Positions 34,816-45,574 of a stretch of DNA of 64,000 bases are shown here, one piece after another. Every line of letters begins with the position of its first letter. Positions within the stretch are counted from its first letter, which is position 1. A program made the position numbers and the translations under genes. Under the pieces are notes generated by a model. The model ran no database searches, was not told where the DNA came from, and saw nothing but the letters and a program-made list of their open reading frames with translations. Source of the DNA: Chlorocebus sabaeus (Eukaryota > Chordata > Mammalia > Primates > Cercopithecidae); assembly GCF_047675955.1 (NCBI RefSeq), contig NC_132915.1, positions 201,001 to 265,000 on the forward strand, read 5' to 3'.

Positions 34816-35103
34816 TTCTTCTTCTTCTTCTTTTTTTTTTTTTAAGACAAAGTCTTGCTCTGCCCTCTGGGCTGGAGTGCAAGTTCAAACTCCTGGGCTC
34901 AAGCGATCCTTTGCTTCAGCCTCCTGAGTAGCTGGGAGTACAAGCACATGCCACCATGCCCGATTAATTTTTAAATTTTTCTTTTGTAGAGATGGGGTCT
35001 TGCTATATTGACCAGACTGGTTTCAGACTCCTGGCCTCAAGCAGTTCTCTGGCCTTGGCCTCCCAGAGTGCTGGGATTACAGGTGTGAGACACCGTGCCC
35101 AGC
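34816..35103 (-). mobile_element. AluJ with internal deletion
   Basis: Antisense Alu with the GTGCAGTGG...CTGCA region shortened to GTGCAAGTTC. (TTC)n in the tail. 34094-34815 is unassigned. Confidence 0.88.
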
Positions 35104-35307
35104 CCAATTTTTCATTCTTACGTACCTTTCCACTATGTTTCAATTCCTAGAATATCTAGTCCAGAGTCTGATGTTAAGAATGGTTTCTGGATTGTATTTT
35201 GCCTGTTGAGAATATATAGAACGTTAAATGATTGCATCATCGTTAATGCATTATTTTAGCCTTAACAGTGTGTAAATGTGTAAAGTGCTGTTTGATACTA
35301 TACATTG

Positions 35308-35603
35308 TTTTTTTTTTTTTATTGAGACGGAGTCTCGCTGTGTCGTCCAGGCTGGAGTGCAGTGGCGCCATCTCGGCTCACTGCAAGCTCCGCCTCATGG
35401 GTTCGCACCATTCTCCTGCCTCAGCCTCCCGAGTAGCTGGGACTACAGGCGCCGCCACCTCGCCCGGCTAATTTTTTGTATTTTTAGTAGAGACGGGGTT
35501 TCACCGTGTTATCCAGGATGGTCTTGATCTCGTGACCTCACGATCCGCCTGTGTCAGCCTCCCAAAGTGCTGGGATTATAGGCGTGAGCCACCGTGCCCG
35601 GCC
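35308..35603 (-). mobile_element. AluY
   Basis: Antisense with CCACCTCGCCCGGC. TSD-like GATACTATACA / GATATTATACA flanks. Confidence 0.92.
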
Positions 35604-35944
35604 GATATTATACAATTTTATATAGCCAAGTTTTATTAGATCAGGATTAAAATATACCTTCCATTTGGTATAATGTGTAAAGTTTAGTCACTTCTTAAAA
35701 TATAAGACCTGCAATATAGTATAACTTGTCTTGCCAATAAGCAGCAAGATGTGGTGTGTTTAAGAGTGAGGGAGAGGTCTCTGGTTGTGGTGAGTATCCA
35801 TATTTGCTTGGGGATATAGGGAGTTCCTGGCCTGTTTCACTTTTGCCTGTCTGGTTCAGCTTATGGTTCAGCTTGGGATGGAATGTGCTGCCCTGTGCTG
35901 TACGTGGCCATTTTTGATCTAGGCTTGGACTGGACGTCAGGCAC

Positions 35945-36240
35945 TAGAGTGTGGTGCTGAGGGTTCAGGGTCTGGAGCCAAACCAGGGGAATTTAAATCT
36001 CACCTCTGCCGTCTCGTAACTTTGTGAACCCGGGAAAGGACTGTAACTTCTCTGGGGTAACTTTGTGAACCCGGGAAAGGACCGTAACTTCTCTGGGCTT
36101 CAATTTACTCATCGTGAGATGGAGATGACAGTACGTACCTCACTGGGTAGTGAGGATGGAATGCAACAATGTTCTCCATGTACCTAGCCTGCCTCATAGC
36201 AAGCAGTCAGTAGATGTTTGGTGCAGTTGGTACTTGTTGT
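35945..36240 (+). mobile_element. MIR with internal 41-bp tandem duplication
   Basis: Sense MIR (TCTGGAGCCAAACCAGG, TTCAATTTACTCATCGTGAG). The unit at 36016-36056 is repeated at 36057-36097 with one mismatch. Confidence 0.75.
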
Positions 36241-37084
36241 TAATACGAGTGTCTGAAGGTCAAGGGTCTTCTCGAAGGTTTCTGAATACAGGAGTTCTGA
36301 ATTCACTTAATTCCCAAAGGAGAAAGACTCTAGTTCACCTGGTTTCTTTAAGGCATTCTAGGTTCCTGCTGCCTGCTCAGGACAATACCTGGGGAAGTTT
36401 TGGGTGAATGGGATTCTCCTGGCCTTCCGCTGTCTGAATATGTCCCCGTCTTGTTCCTGTCCTCTGACAGGAAGTGTTTGTGTAGTGGGAGTTCTCCGGC
36501 GGTTTTCAGAGGAGCATGGTTCAATGTGCCGATATTCCATAGGAACACTAGAACATCAGAGCACTGTGGACAGTTTGGTACCACCTGTGCTACAGGAGAT
36601 GTAGAAAAGGACAAGAGAAAAATATTTTAAATTAATGAGGACAAAGTGAACTGTAACTAAATCCCCATGAATAATGAAACTACATACAGTTTTGTACGAT
36701 TGAAGTATCTATTCAGAAAGTGTCTATTAAGCATGAATTCATACCGGTCAGTCTAGGAGCAAGAATGCCAGGAAACCTCCTGGGCCACTCATGACCGAAA
36801 CTGCGTCTCAAGTCCAGGTCAGGTTCTTCCTGCTGTCCTCCCGAAGGCAGCTTGCGGGGCTCATCTTGGCTTCCTCTCCTCTCAGAGCGGCCTCCACCCA
36901 CCCATCTCCTGGAACTCTGTTTCCCAAGGCTGGCTGCAGCGTGGCCACACTTCGCTTAGCTCCCAGCTTCCCCTGTGGTCCTGGTGGTTGTCTTCAGACC
37001 CTTTTGGGTTTAAGGATTTTCCTACTAATCCTTATGGAAAAATAAAGGGCAATTTAAAGATTTGGTTAAAGATTAGGGCAGTTT
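36241..37084. other. Unassigned intron sequence
   Basis: 36348-36630 is open in several frames on both strands, but with no recognised protein. Confidence 0.35.
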
Positions 37085-37100
37085 AAAGATTTGGAGTGTT

Positions 37101-37385
37101 GGCTCGATGCGGTGGCTCACGCCTGTAATCCCAGCACTTTGGGAGGCCGAGGTGGGCAGATCACCTGAGATCAGGAGTTTGAGACCAGCCTGACCAACAT
37201 GGTGAAACCCCATCTCCACTAAAAATACAAAAATTAGCCAGGTATGGTGGCGGGCGCCTGTAATCCCAGCTACTTGGGAGGCTGAGGCAGGTGAATCCCT
37301 TGAACCCGGGAGGTGGAGTTGCAGTGAACCCAGATCGCACCATTGCACTTCAGCCTGGGGAACTAGAGCGAGACTTCAAAAAAAA
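37101..37385 (+). mobile_element. Alu (S-type)
   Basis: Perfect 16-bp TSD AAAGATTTGGAGTGTT at 37085-37100 and 37386-37401. Confidence 0.93.
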
Positions 37386-37689
37386 AAAGATTTGGAGTGT
37401 TTACAATTGTAGTTGCCAGTCCGGTGCTAAATAGTAACCACTAAGATTCAACTGGAAGCCAAACTGGGCGTCTATCCTTGTTACGCCAGGCGTGAAGTTC
37501 ACCAGACCTATTCTGTTGGGTGGACTGTTGCTGTGCTCCCTGAAAACTCTCCTTTCTACCACTAGTGGAGACTGAGGAAATCAGGAAAGAACCACGAGAG
37601 CCCTCCCCATCTTGAGGGTGGAGTTTGCATTGCCAAGGACCTCTAGATAGGTTGATGCCTTATTTTAAAAGGTACCTCAGATTTGTTTT

Positions 37690-38180
37690 CATCAGATGTG
37701 GTGAGACGACAGACACAGAAACAAGCTGCTTTTGAAAGAAGAGTTTATTATTATAGTTCCCAAGAGGAAGGGGGTGCATCATGCCTCACAGGGCCATATG
37801 AGGAAGCGCTGGGGTTGGTCAGGAGGCAGAAGGAGTTGGGGCAAGAATGGGCAGGAGTCTTTATTGGGGTTTCTGTGGGAAAAGCAAGGCAAGCAGGCTA
37901 AGCAGATGGATTGGCTAGTTTGAATATTTTGGGGGCTCTGGGGGTGGTCCTGCTTGTGTAGTACCTGGCTGTGGGGTGATGTAGGGCAGTGGCAATATGA
38001 GAGTTAGATAAGGAGGTGGTTGTGGACTGTGGGTTGGCTGGTTTGCCTGTGAAAGGCTCACAGGCAAGTTCTTTGCTATCTCTTGGAATTAGCCCTGGGA
38101 GGAGCAATTTCTCCAGGATTAGCAAGGCTCCGAGATGTCAAAACATCATAAAATATAGAAAATAAAAAACATGATTAATG
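37690..38180 (-). mobile_element. Probable old ERVL-type LTR
   Basis: GAGTTTATTATTATAGTTCC, GGTCAGGAGGCAGAAGGAG and CTTTATTGGGGTTTCTG look like an antisense LTR with AATAA-type signals. Family uncertain. 37402-37690 is unassigned. Confidence 0.4.
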
Positions 38181-38429
38181 CATACCCCTTCCAACAGAAC
38201 TGTGCTTATCACAGAAGTGGTTCTTTTGGGAGCATTTTCTTGTTGAGTGATAGAAAGAATGGTAAAGTGGCTCCTTGCACCCCTGGAGTTTACGGTCTAG
38301 CTTAGTAAATAAGGCCTGCACACATGACAGTGACCAGCCATGCAGGACACAAGATCACATGCCAGAAAGTTCAGTACAGTATAATGGGAGCTCAGAGAAA
38401 GGAGAGATGAGAATGTCCTAGAAGCAGTA

Positions 38430-38662
38430 GAGGGCAGTGGTTCAGAAGGCTGCAGGGTCCACATCCGACTTCATCGGTTACGAACTGTGTAACCATAAGC
38501 AAGCAGGATAATCCCTGTGTTTTAGTTTCCTTATTTGTAATATGAGTTTAATAATAGTAGTACCCATATCAGAGTTACTGTGAAGACTAAATGAGTTAAT
38601 ACATTGGAAGGGCCTAGCACAAAGCCTGGTGCTTAGTAGGAACTCAGTAAGCATCAACTGTT
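38430..38662 (+). mobile_element. MIR
   Basis: Sense MIR: TTTCCTTATTTGTAATATGA, AATAATAGTAGTACCCATAT, TGAGTTAATACATTGG. Confidence 0.85.
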
Positions 38663-38946
38663 ATAGGGCTGTTGAGGAAAGTTTCGCATAGTGGATAGAA
38701 TTGATTGTTACCTTAAAGAGGGGGAGGTGGCAGGAGGAGAGAGAGACAGAGAGAGAGAATGTTCCTCTGCTGGGTCAGGGTGGATGTGGGGTGGCGGCTG
38801 GAAACGAGCCTGGCAAATTCAGGTAATAGGAGGTTGATCTGATAGGATAAGGTTGGAAAAATATGTTGGTGAGAGTTCTGAATGGTAAGGATTTTGCATT
38901 TTTTCTTTAAACCATGGAAATTCATTCAGGGCCTTTCCCCCCCACC
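38663..38946. other. Unassigned sequence with GA-rich tract
   Basis: Purine-rich GAGAGAGACAGAGAGAGA run at about 38738-38758. Confidence 0.45.
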
Positions 38947-39237
38947 TTTTTTTTTTTGAGACAGAGTCTTGCTCTGTTGCCCAGGCTGGAGTGCAGTGGC
39001 GCGATCTCGGCTCACTGCAAGCTCCGCCTTCTGGGTTCCCGCCATTCTCCTGCCTCAGCCTCCCGAGTAGCTGGGACTACAGGTGCCCGCCACCACACCT
39101 GGTCAATTTTTGTATTTTTAGTAGAGACGGGGTTTCACCTTGTTGGCTAGGATGGTCTGGATCTCCTGACCTTGTGATCTGCTGGCCTTGGCCTCCCAGA
39201 ATGCTGGGATTACAGGCTTGAGCCACTGCGCTCAGCC
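38947..39237 (-). mobile_element. Alu
   Basis: First of two same-direction Alus. The CCCCACCTT-like flank recurs after each one. Confidence 0.92.
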
Positions 39238-39247
39238 TGCCCCCTTC

Positions 39248-39537
39248 TTTTTTTTTTTTTTGAGACTGAGTCTTGCTCTGTCTCCGAGGCTGGAGTGCAG
39301 TGGTGTGATCTCGGCTCACTGCAAGCTCCACCTCCTGGGTTCACACCTATTCTCCTGCCTCAGCCTCCCAAGCAGCTGGGACTACAGGTGCCTGCCACCA
39401 CGCCCAGCTAATTTTTTGGTATTTTTAGTAGAGACAGGGTTTCACTATGTTAGCCAGATGGTCTCGATCTCCTGACCTGGTGATCCACCCACCTCCCAAA
39501 GTGCTGGGATTACAGGCTTGAGCCACCGCGCCCGGCC
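39248..39537 (-). mobile_element. Alu, inserted beside the previous one
   Basis: Same orientation, 10 bp away. TSD-like CCCCCTTCTTTT / CCCCACCTTCTTTT. Confidence 0.92.
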
Positions 39538-39539
39538 CC

Positions 39540-40396
39540 ACCTTCTTTTTTTAAAAGCAGGGACAACATGACATTAAATTAGTGCTTCAGGAATCTTACT
39601 CTTAGTGGTATGGTTCTATAGAGAGGAGAGACTTGGGACAGGTTATGTAAGGCAGAATAGATTAAGTTAGCAGTAATTAAAAACAACTCCAAAGTCTTTG
39701 TGGCCTAAAAAAAAAAAAGGTACTTTTCTTTGTCATGCTCTTCCCCAGCTGAACTGGGGACTCTGCTCTTCACATTCGTTCTGAGATCCAGGCTGATAGA
39801 GCAGCCAGCATGTCACGTTTGTTTACCTTAAGAGGGGGAGGGAAAAGCACTCTGCAGGGTTGTGCACCGTGGTTAAATGCTAGGCCGGGAGCACACGCCT
39901 GCTTCCATTTGCAACTCAGCACTGGAGCAGTCACGTGTCAGTAACCAGTTCCAGGCGTTCAAGAAACCTTGTATGTTTGTGGGGAGGGGCTGGGTAGAAA
40001 GAATGGGAAGTATCCAAAAACAGCACTGACGGCCACACAGGAAGACTTATTTAGAAGCTGGTTGTGTAATAGTTCAAATGGGTGGTCTTCACCACTGGGT
40101 CACAGTTGTTGCAGTCAATACAGAGAAGGGTTGGATAAAAGAATTTAAAGCAGTAGAATTTAAACGTTGATCATGGATTGGGTCGAGTGGCAAAGCAGAG
40201 AGGAGTCAACGTGAAGCAAAACTTCTGGTGTGTGTTGAGGGGATGGTAGCAGACCAGTGGGGTGCTCTCAAGGCCTCTAGAGCTGTGCTCCTTGATGAGT
40301 AGGCCACCAACCAGTGCTTACCCACAGACTGTAACTGGTTTGCAAGGAAATAAGTGCAGAAATAGAGGATACTCTTTTAGAAATGTTTGTATTATT
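39540..40396. other. Unassigned intron sequence
   Basis: A12 run at about 39708; no repeat or gene recognised. Confidence 0.4.
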
Positions 40397-40397
40397 T

Positions 40398-40689
40398 TCT
40401 TTTTTTTTTTTAGACGGAGTCTTGCTCTTTCACCACGCTGGAATGCAGTGGTGTGATCTCGGCTCTCTGCAACCTCTGCCTCCCAGGTTCAAGTGATTCC
40501 CCTGCCTCAGCCTCCCGAGTAGCTGGGATCACAGGCACGCGCCACCATGCCTGGCTAACTTTTTGTATTTTAGTAGGGACGAGGTTTCGCCATGTTGGCC
40601 AGGATGGTCTTGATCTCCTGACCATGTGATCCGCCCGCTTCGGCCTCCTAAAATGCTGGGATTATAGGCGTGAGCTGCTGTACGTGGCC
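40398..40689 (-). mobile_element. Alu
   Basis: Full-length antisense, ending GAGCTGCTGTACGTGGCC. Confidence 0.9.
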
Positions 40690-41048
40690 ACTTTTCTTTA
40701 TTTATATGCTGTAGTTTGCCCTGATTATATCTATGTTGAATCTAATACAAATTAGGGGCATGTATTTTTGTGTTTTTCTCTTTCTCTTTTTAGTGATCTA
40801 TTTTTATTATATTTTATGAAAATATAAGGGGAAAAATAACCACAGATTGTTAGAGAAGCATTGCTTTGGAGATAGGAGGCAGGGATGTAGAGATCAGAGC
40901 TGGATAGGGAGTTGAGTCCTTTTTGTAAAATCATGAGTTGAGTACCTGAGATGTGAGCAAGAGAAAGACTTCAGAAAGAGAAGAGGTGTCCACGGTTAAG
41001 CCTCGGGAAGCACCCAGTGTTCTGAAGACAGGCATGTAAGAAGAGGTG

Positions 41049-41139
41049 CAGGCTGCTCTGTCTATGGAGTAGCCATTTTTTTATTCCTTTACTTTCTTAA
41101 TAAACTTACTTTCACTTTGCAAAAAAAAAAAAAAAAAAA
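41049..41139 (+). mobile_element. Minimal poly(A)-tailed retroinsertion, ERV-LTR-like 3' end
   Basis: About 70 bp ending AATAAA (41099-41104), a short spacer, then about 21 A's. TSD AAGAAGAG(G/A)TG at 41038-41048 and 41140-41150. The body matches a 3' end I recall from ERV LTR transcripts. Confidence 0.6.
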
Positions 41140-41150
41140 AAGAAGAGATG

Positions 41151-41963
41151 TGGACGATACAGTGTCCCAGGAATCATCGGAGGTGGTGGGCAGTTAGCAG
41201 TATGAGATGCCACAGAGAGTCAAGGAAAATAAGGCCTGAGGTTAAGCTAGACTTGGCAAGAAGTAAGTCACTGTGAATGGTTGAAAGTAAACTTGCAGTG
41301 AAGTGGTGTGGTCCGATGCCAGATTTCAACAGTTTAAGAAATATGCAGTCATAAAATAGAAAGGGTATAACCTTCTTTTCAGAAAAGCTGGATAGATAAA
41401 CAAAAGCAACAACTAGCTATTGAGCCCAGCAAGAGAAAGCACATTTTGTTATTGTTTTTTCCGATAGGAAATCATGAGCAACTCAAAAGGCTTCTCTCAC
41501 CTGGAAGATGGGAGAATCAGCGAGGGAGGAAGGAGATGGCAGTGTTCCATGGCTGGGAATGGAGTGGAGGACAGAGGCCAGGGGAGTGGACCCAGGGGTG
41601 AGGGCAGGGGTTGGATTGAACCCAGATAACTATCCACACAGCAGACAAGGTCATTAGGAGGGAAACATGGATGGGAATCTGCATATCTCAGTTGACTCAA
41701 ACAGGGAAAAATGCAAGCTGGCATGCCTGGGAGCTGGTCTGGATGCTGCGGTAGGTGTGGTCAAAGTTAAGCGAGCAGGGACGTGGGAGTCCTAGTGAGA
41801 GCGTTAATGAAGTGCTTTCACATTGTGACCATGGGGTCCAGCCTGGGCTATTCAGCTTCTTTCTCTAGTCCACACTCGGTAAAAATGAGTGTTACTGAAT
41901 AACAAAGCAGTGGTGAGGAGGGCGGAATGGAGTGGAGTTACTTAATCCTTAATCCTTAAGAAT
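41151..41963. other. Unassigned intron sequence
   Basis: No repeat named; low-complexity G-rich wording at 41510-41610. Confidence 0.35.
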
Positions 41964-41972
41964 AAAATATGG

Positions 41973-42265
41973 GCCTGGGCGCGGTGGCTAACACCTATAA
42001 TCCCAGTACTTTGGGAGGCTGAGGCGGGCGGATCACAAGGTCAGGAGATCGAGACCATCCTGGCTAACACGGTGAAACCCTGTCTCTACTAAAAATACAA
42101 AAAATTAGCCAGGCATGGTGGCAGGCACCTGTTGTCCCAGCTACTCGGGAGGCTGAGGCCGGAGAATGGTGGGAACCCGGGAGGCGGAGCTTGCAATAAG
42201 CGGAGATCGCACCACTGCACTCCAGCCTGGGCAACAGAGCGAGACTCCGTCTCAACAACAGCAAC
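41973..42265 (+). mobile_element. Alu
   Basis: First of two sense Alus sharing target AAAATATGG (41964-41972, 42266-42274). Confidence 0.92.
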
Positions 42266-42276
42266 AAAATATGGTG

Positions 42277-42587
42277 GGCCGGCCGTGGTGGCTCATGCCT
42301 ATAATCCCAGCACTTTGGGAAGCCGAGGCGGTGGATCACCTGAGGTTGGGAGTTCAAGACTAGCCTGACCAACATGGGGAAACCCCGTCTCTAGTAAAAA
42401 CACAAAAATTAGCTGGGTGTGGTGGAGCATGCCTGTAATCCCAGCTGCTTGGGAGGCTGACACAGGAGAATCGCTTGAACCCAGGAGGCGGAGGTTGCGG
42501 TGAAGCAAGATTGAGCCACTGCACTCCAGCCTGGGCAATAAGAGCGAGACTCTGTCTCAAAAAAAAAAAAGAAAGAAAGAAAGAAAG
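42277..42587 (+). mobile_element. Alu with (GAAA)n tail
   Basis: Second Alu. The third AAAATATGGT copy follows at 42588-42597. Confidence 0.92.
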
Positions 42588-42774
42588 AAAATATGGTACA
42601 AATTGGATTTATGATAAAATTATGTAGTTTAAATTATATCTAATTTTTGAAAACACTCAGCAAAGTTATGAAAAATAGAAATATAGTGCTTTAAGTGCTC
42701 TAAACATTGTAAAATTTGAAAAATGCTTCAGAACTTCTACCTGTTGAAATAATCTATTGACTTCTCATTTTCAT

Positions 42775-43500
42775 TGAGCTCTTTTTTATTTTTAATTTTT
42801 CTGGGTACATATTAGGCATGTATATTTATGGGGTACATGAGCTGTTTTGATACAGGTATGAAATATGTAGTAATCACATCAGGGAAATGGGGTATCCATC
42901 ACCTCAAGCATTCATTATGTCCTTGTGTTACGAACATTCCAATCATACGCTCTCAGTTATTCTAAAATGTAAACAGAGTATTGCTGACTATGGTCACCCT
43001 GTTGTGCTATCAAATACTAAATCTCATCGTTGTCTCTAACTAATCTTTGTACCCGTTAACCACCCCTTCTCCCTCCTAGCCTCCGGAAACTACCAGTGTG
43101 TTCCGTTAACCACCCCTTCTCCCTCCTAGCCTCCGGAAACTACCAGTGTGTTCTATCTGCATGAGTTCAGTTGTTTTAAGTTTTAGCTCCCACAGTTGAG
43201 TGAGAACATGGAAGTTTGTCTTTCTGTGTCTGTCTCTTTTCACTTAATGTAATATCCTCCATTTCCATGCATACTGTTGCAAATGACAGGATCTTATTCT
43301 TTTTAATGGCTGAATAGTACTCTGTTGTGTTTATGTACCACATTTTCTTTATCTCTTACTCTGTTAATGGACACTTAGGGTGATTCCAAATCTTGGCTAT
43401 TGTGAATAGTGCTGCAGTTAAGTATGGGAGTGCAGGTATGTCTCCGATATACTGATTTGCTTTCTTTTGAGCATGTACCTAGCAGTGGGATTGGCGGAGC
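42775..43500 (-). mobile_element. L1 (L1MA/PB-like) 3' region with 50-bp exact duplication
   Basis: Antisense L1 3' UTR and ORF2 end (GGGGTATCCATCACCTCAAG, TTGGCTATTGTGAATAGTG). 43053-43102 is repeated exactly at 43103-43152. Confidence 0.85.
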
Positions 43501-44299
43501 ACATGGTGGTCTGCCTCTCCCTTCCCTGACCTAATTACTCTCCCTTCACCACCCTGAATCCAGCCGGTGGGTTTCCTCTAGCCTTTGCTATGGTAGGTAG
43601 TGGACCTCTGTTTGGTTTTCCATGGGACATTGATACAAGGTAGCATGTCATGGTGACTTGGATTGCTGTGCAATACAGGCCATGGATATCTTGGTTAAGA
43701 ACACTCTGGAGTTCAACTGCTTCGTTTACATCTTGGAAATCTCGGACACTTAGGCTCTCTGAGCATTGTTTCATCATCTGTAATCTTTCCAGTACCTGGA
43801 TTGTCAGCCCCCGAGGCAGGTGTAACCTCTTAGAAAACGGAGTAGAAAAGCGAAATCCCCATTTCTTTATAACTGTGATGAGGTTTCCCGGGAATCCTTT
43901 TCTGACTACTCTCTATAATTTGGTTTAAGTGGTACTCTTCAGAAACTGAAACGTACTATACTTTGCAAGCAAGTAGCTTGCAAATCAAAGGGATACAATC
44001 AAAGGGATACATTCTTTCACCTTTGAATGTAGAGTGAAATCACTTCCAATCTTATCTTTGCAACCCAAATGCCTGCTGATAATGTGAGCGTAAACACCTT
44101 AGGCACCAAAGAGGAATGGCATCTGGGTACGGAGACGTGATCAGCAAAGCCAGAGTCAACACAAGCTGCCATCAGGGAAGCCCAAGTCCATCACGTCACA
44201 CCATGTTTCAGCATAAGTCAGGGCAGTCGTACACTGATGGAGTAAAATCAGTTTTTGTTTTCAGTGTTCACATTTTAGACCTCCCCCCCAACACTTGAC
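43501..44299. other. Unassigned; weak MIR and 14-bp repeat
   Basis: 43675-43790 is weakly MIR-like in sense. Around 43983-44010, ATCAAAGGGATACA is repeated in tandem. Confidence 0.35.
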
Positions 44300-44850
44300 T
44301 GGTTATAATATATAAATCAAGCCACAGCTGACAGTGATTTGCTTGTTTTGTTCAGGAAAAGGTCTTTGACTGAGACTCTGACTTGGCCTTACTGCATTGA
44401 TCTTCAACACAGGCGCTTTTTATAATTCCCACAACAGCATTAACTCCAGTGGGTTTTTTTTTTTTTTTGAATATACATATCACAATAGAGTCTTTCATTA
44501 CATGATCACAAATTATATGCAGTCACTCTTATATGGTTCCTGAAAGCAGTAAATTTAGAGCAAAGAGAGACTGTTTAAAACTTGAGACCAGAGAGCACAG
44601 TTTATCTTATTTACAGTTTGGCTTAAAGGTTGGTTTTTAAGTTAATATCATACCACATGTGGTAATCCTGCAAAGTGCTACATATTTTTATTTATAGTTA
44701 AGGGAATAAAGCAAAATCCCCTTTTCATTATGTTATCTTGCATTATTGACTCAGTGATAAATGACATTGCCTCTCGGGTATGAGTTTTGTAGAGAAAGAC
44801 CCTATTGTAGCATATATTTATATGGGGAGGGGGCTAGTTAGAGTTATGGT
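44300..44850. promoter_or_regulatory. Repeat-free intron block, candidate enhancer
   Basis: Clustered sites: palindromic E-box CCACATGTGG (44653-44662), MEF2-type TTATTTATAG (44688-44697), AP-1 TGACTCA (44747-44753), GATA-like TTATCTT. A T run at about 44453-44469 interrupts it. Function is inference. Confidence 0.3.
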
Positions 44851-45574
44851 TCCAGAGGGAATTTCAACTCTGAATATGCTGGTACTTGTACAGTTAAAAC
44901 GTATAGCTCAATGTTGTTTTAACACTATATTTTTACTTGAAGTAAAAGAAAAATAAATAGGCATGAACAAAGGGGAAAAGCTTAAGGTTGAAATGCAAGA
45001 AACCAAATAAAATGACTAAAAGCATATCCTGAACTCAGAGATTACAATTTTACCAGAGATAATGGTGGTCATTAGATTGGCCAGTCTGCTGTTTAAAGAT
45101 GACATCAGCTTTCAAAGTTTATTAACCGTCGAAGGGCATCAGAGAACAATTTCTAGCAAATCGGGGAGATGTGAAAGTGAGCCGAAGGGAAAGTGCTGAG
45201 GGGCTGGAAAGTTCAACACCTGCCCCAACATTTGAGGAGAAAACTGGTTCCATGCTATGTCAGTTTGTCCAAACCAATATTCTTGAGAATTTCTACTGAA
45301 GGAGGAAGCCAGTAGATATTTTGGAGGGATGGTTAGTGTTTTAGAATGTATTTGTTTTGAAATAGAATAGTAAAGTAAAAAAATAAGAAATTACAGTCTT
45401 GAATAAAGTAAAAATTATTTCAGCATCTAGTCATTCAAAACTTTGGATAAATTAACCAGGAATGGGCTGCCATTTTGCTAGGCACACAGAAATAAGGACT
45501 TGCTGATAAATAAATAATAGAAGTAAGGTTTCAGGACTAATATATTTGAAGCAAATTTGTCCCCTGCCCATTCT
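44851..45574. other. Unassigned intron sequence
   Basis: AT-rich, no repeat or gene recognised. Confidence 0.4.
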
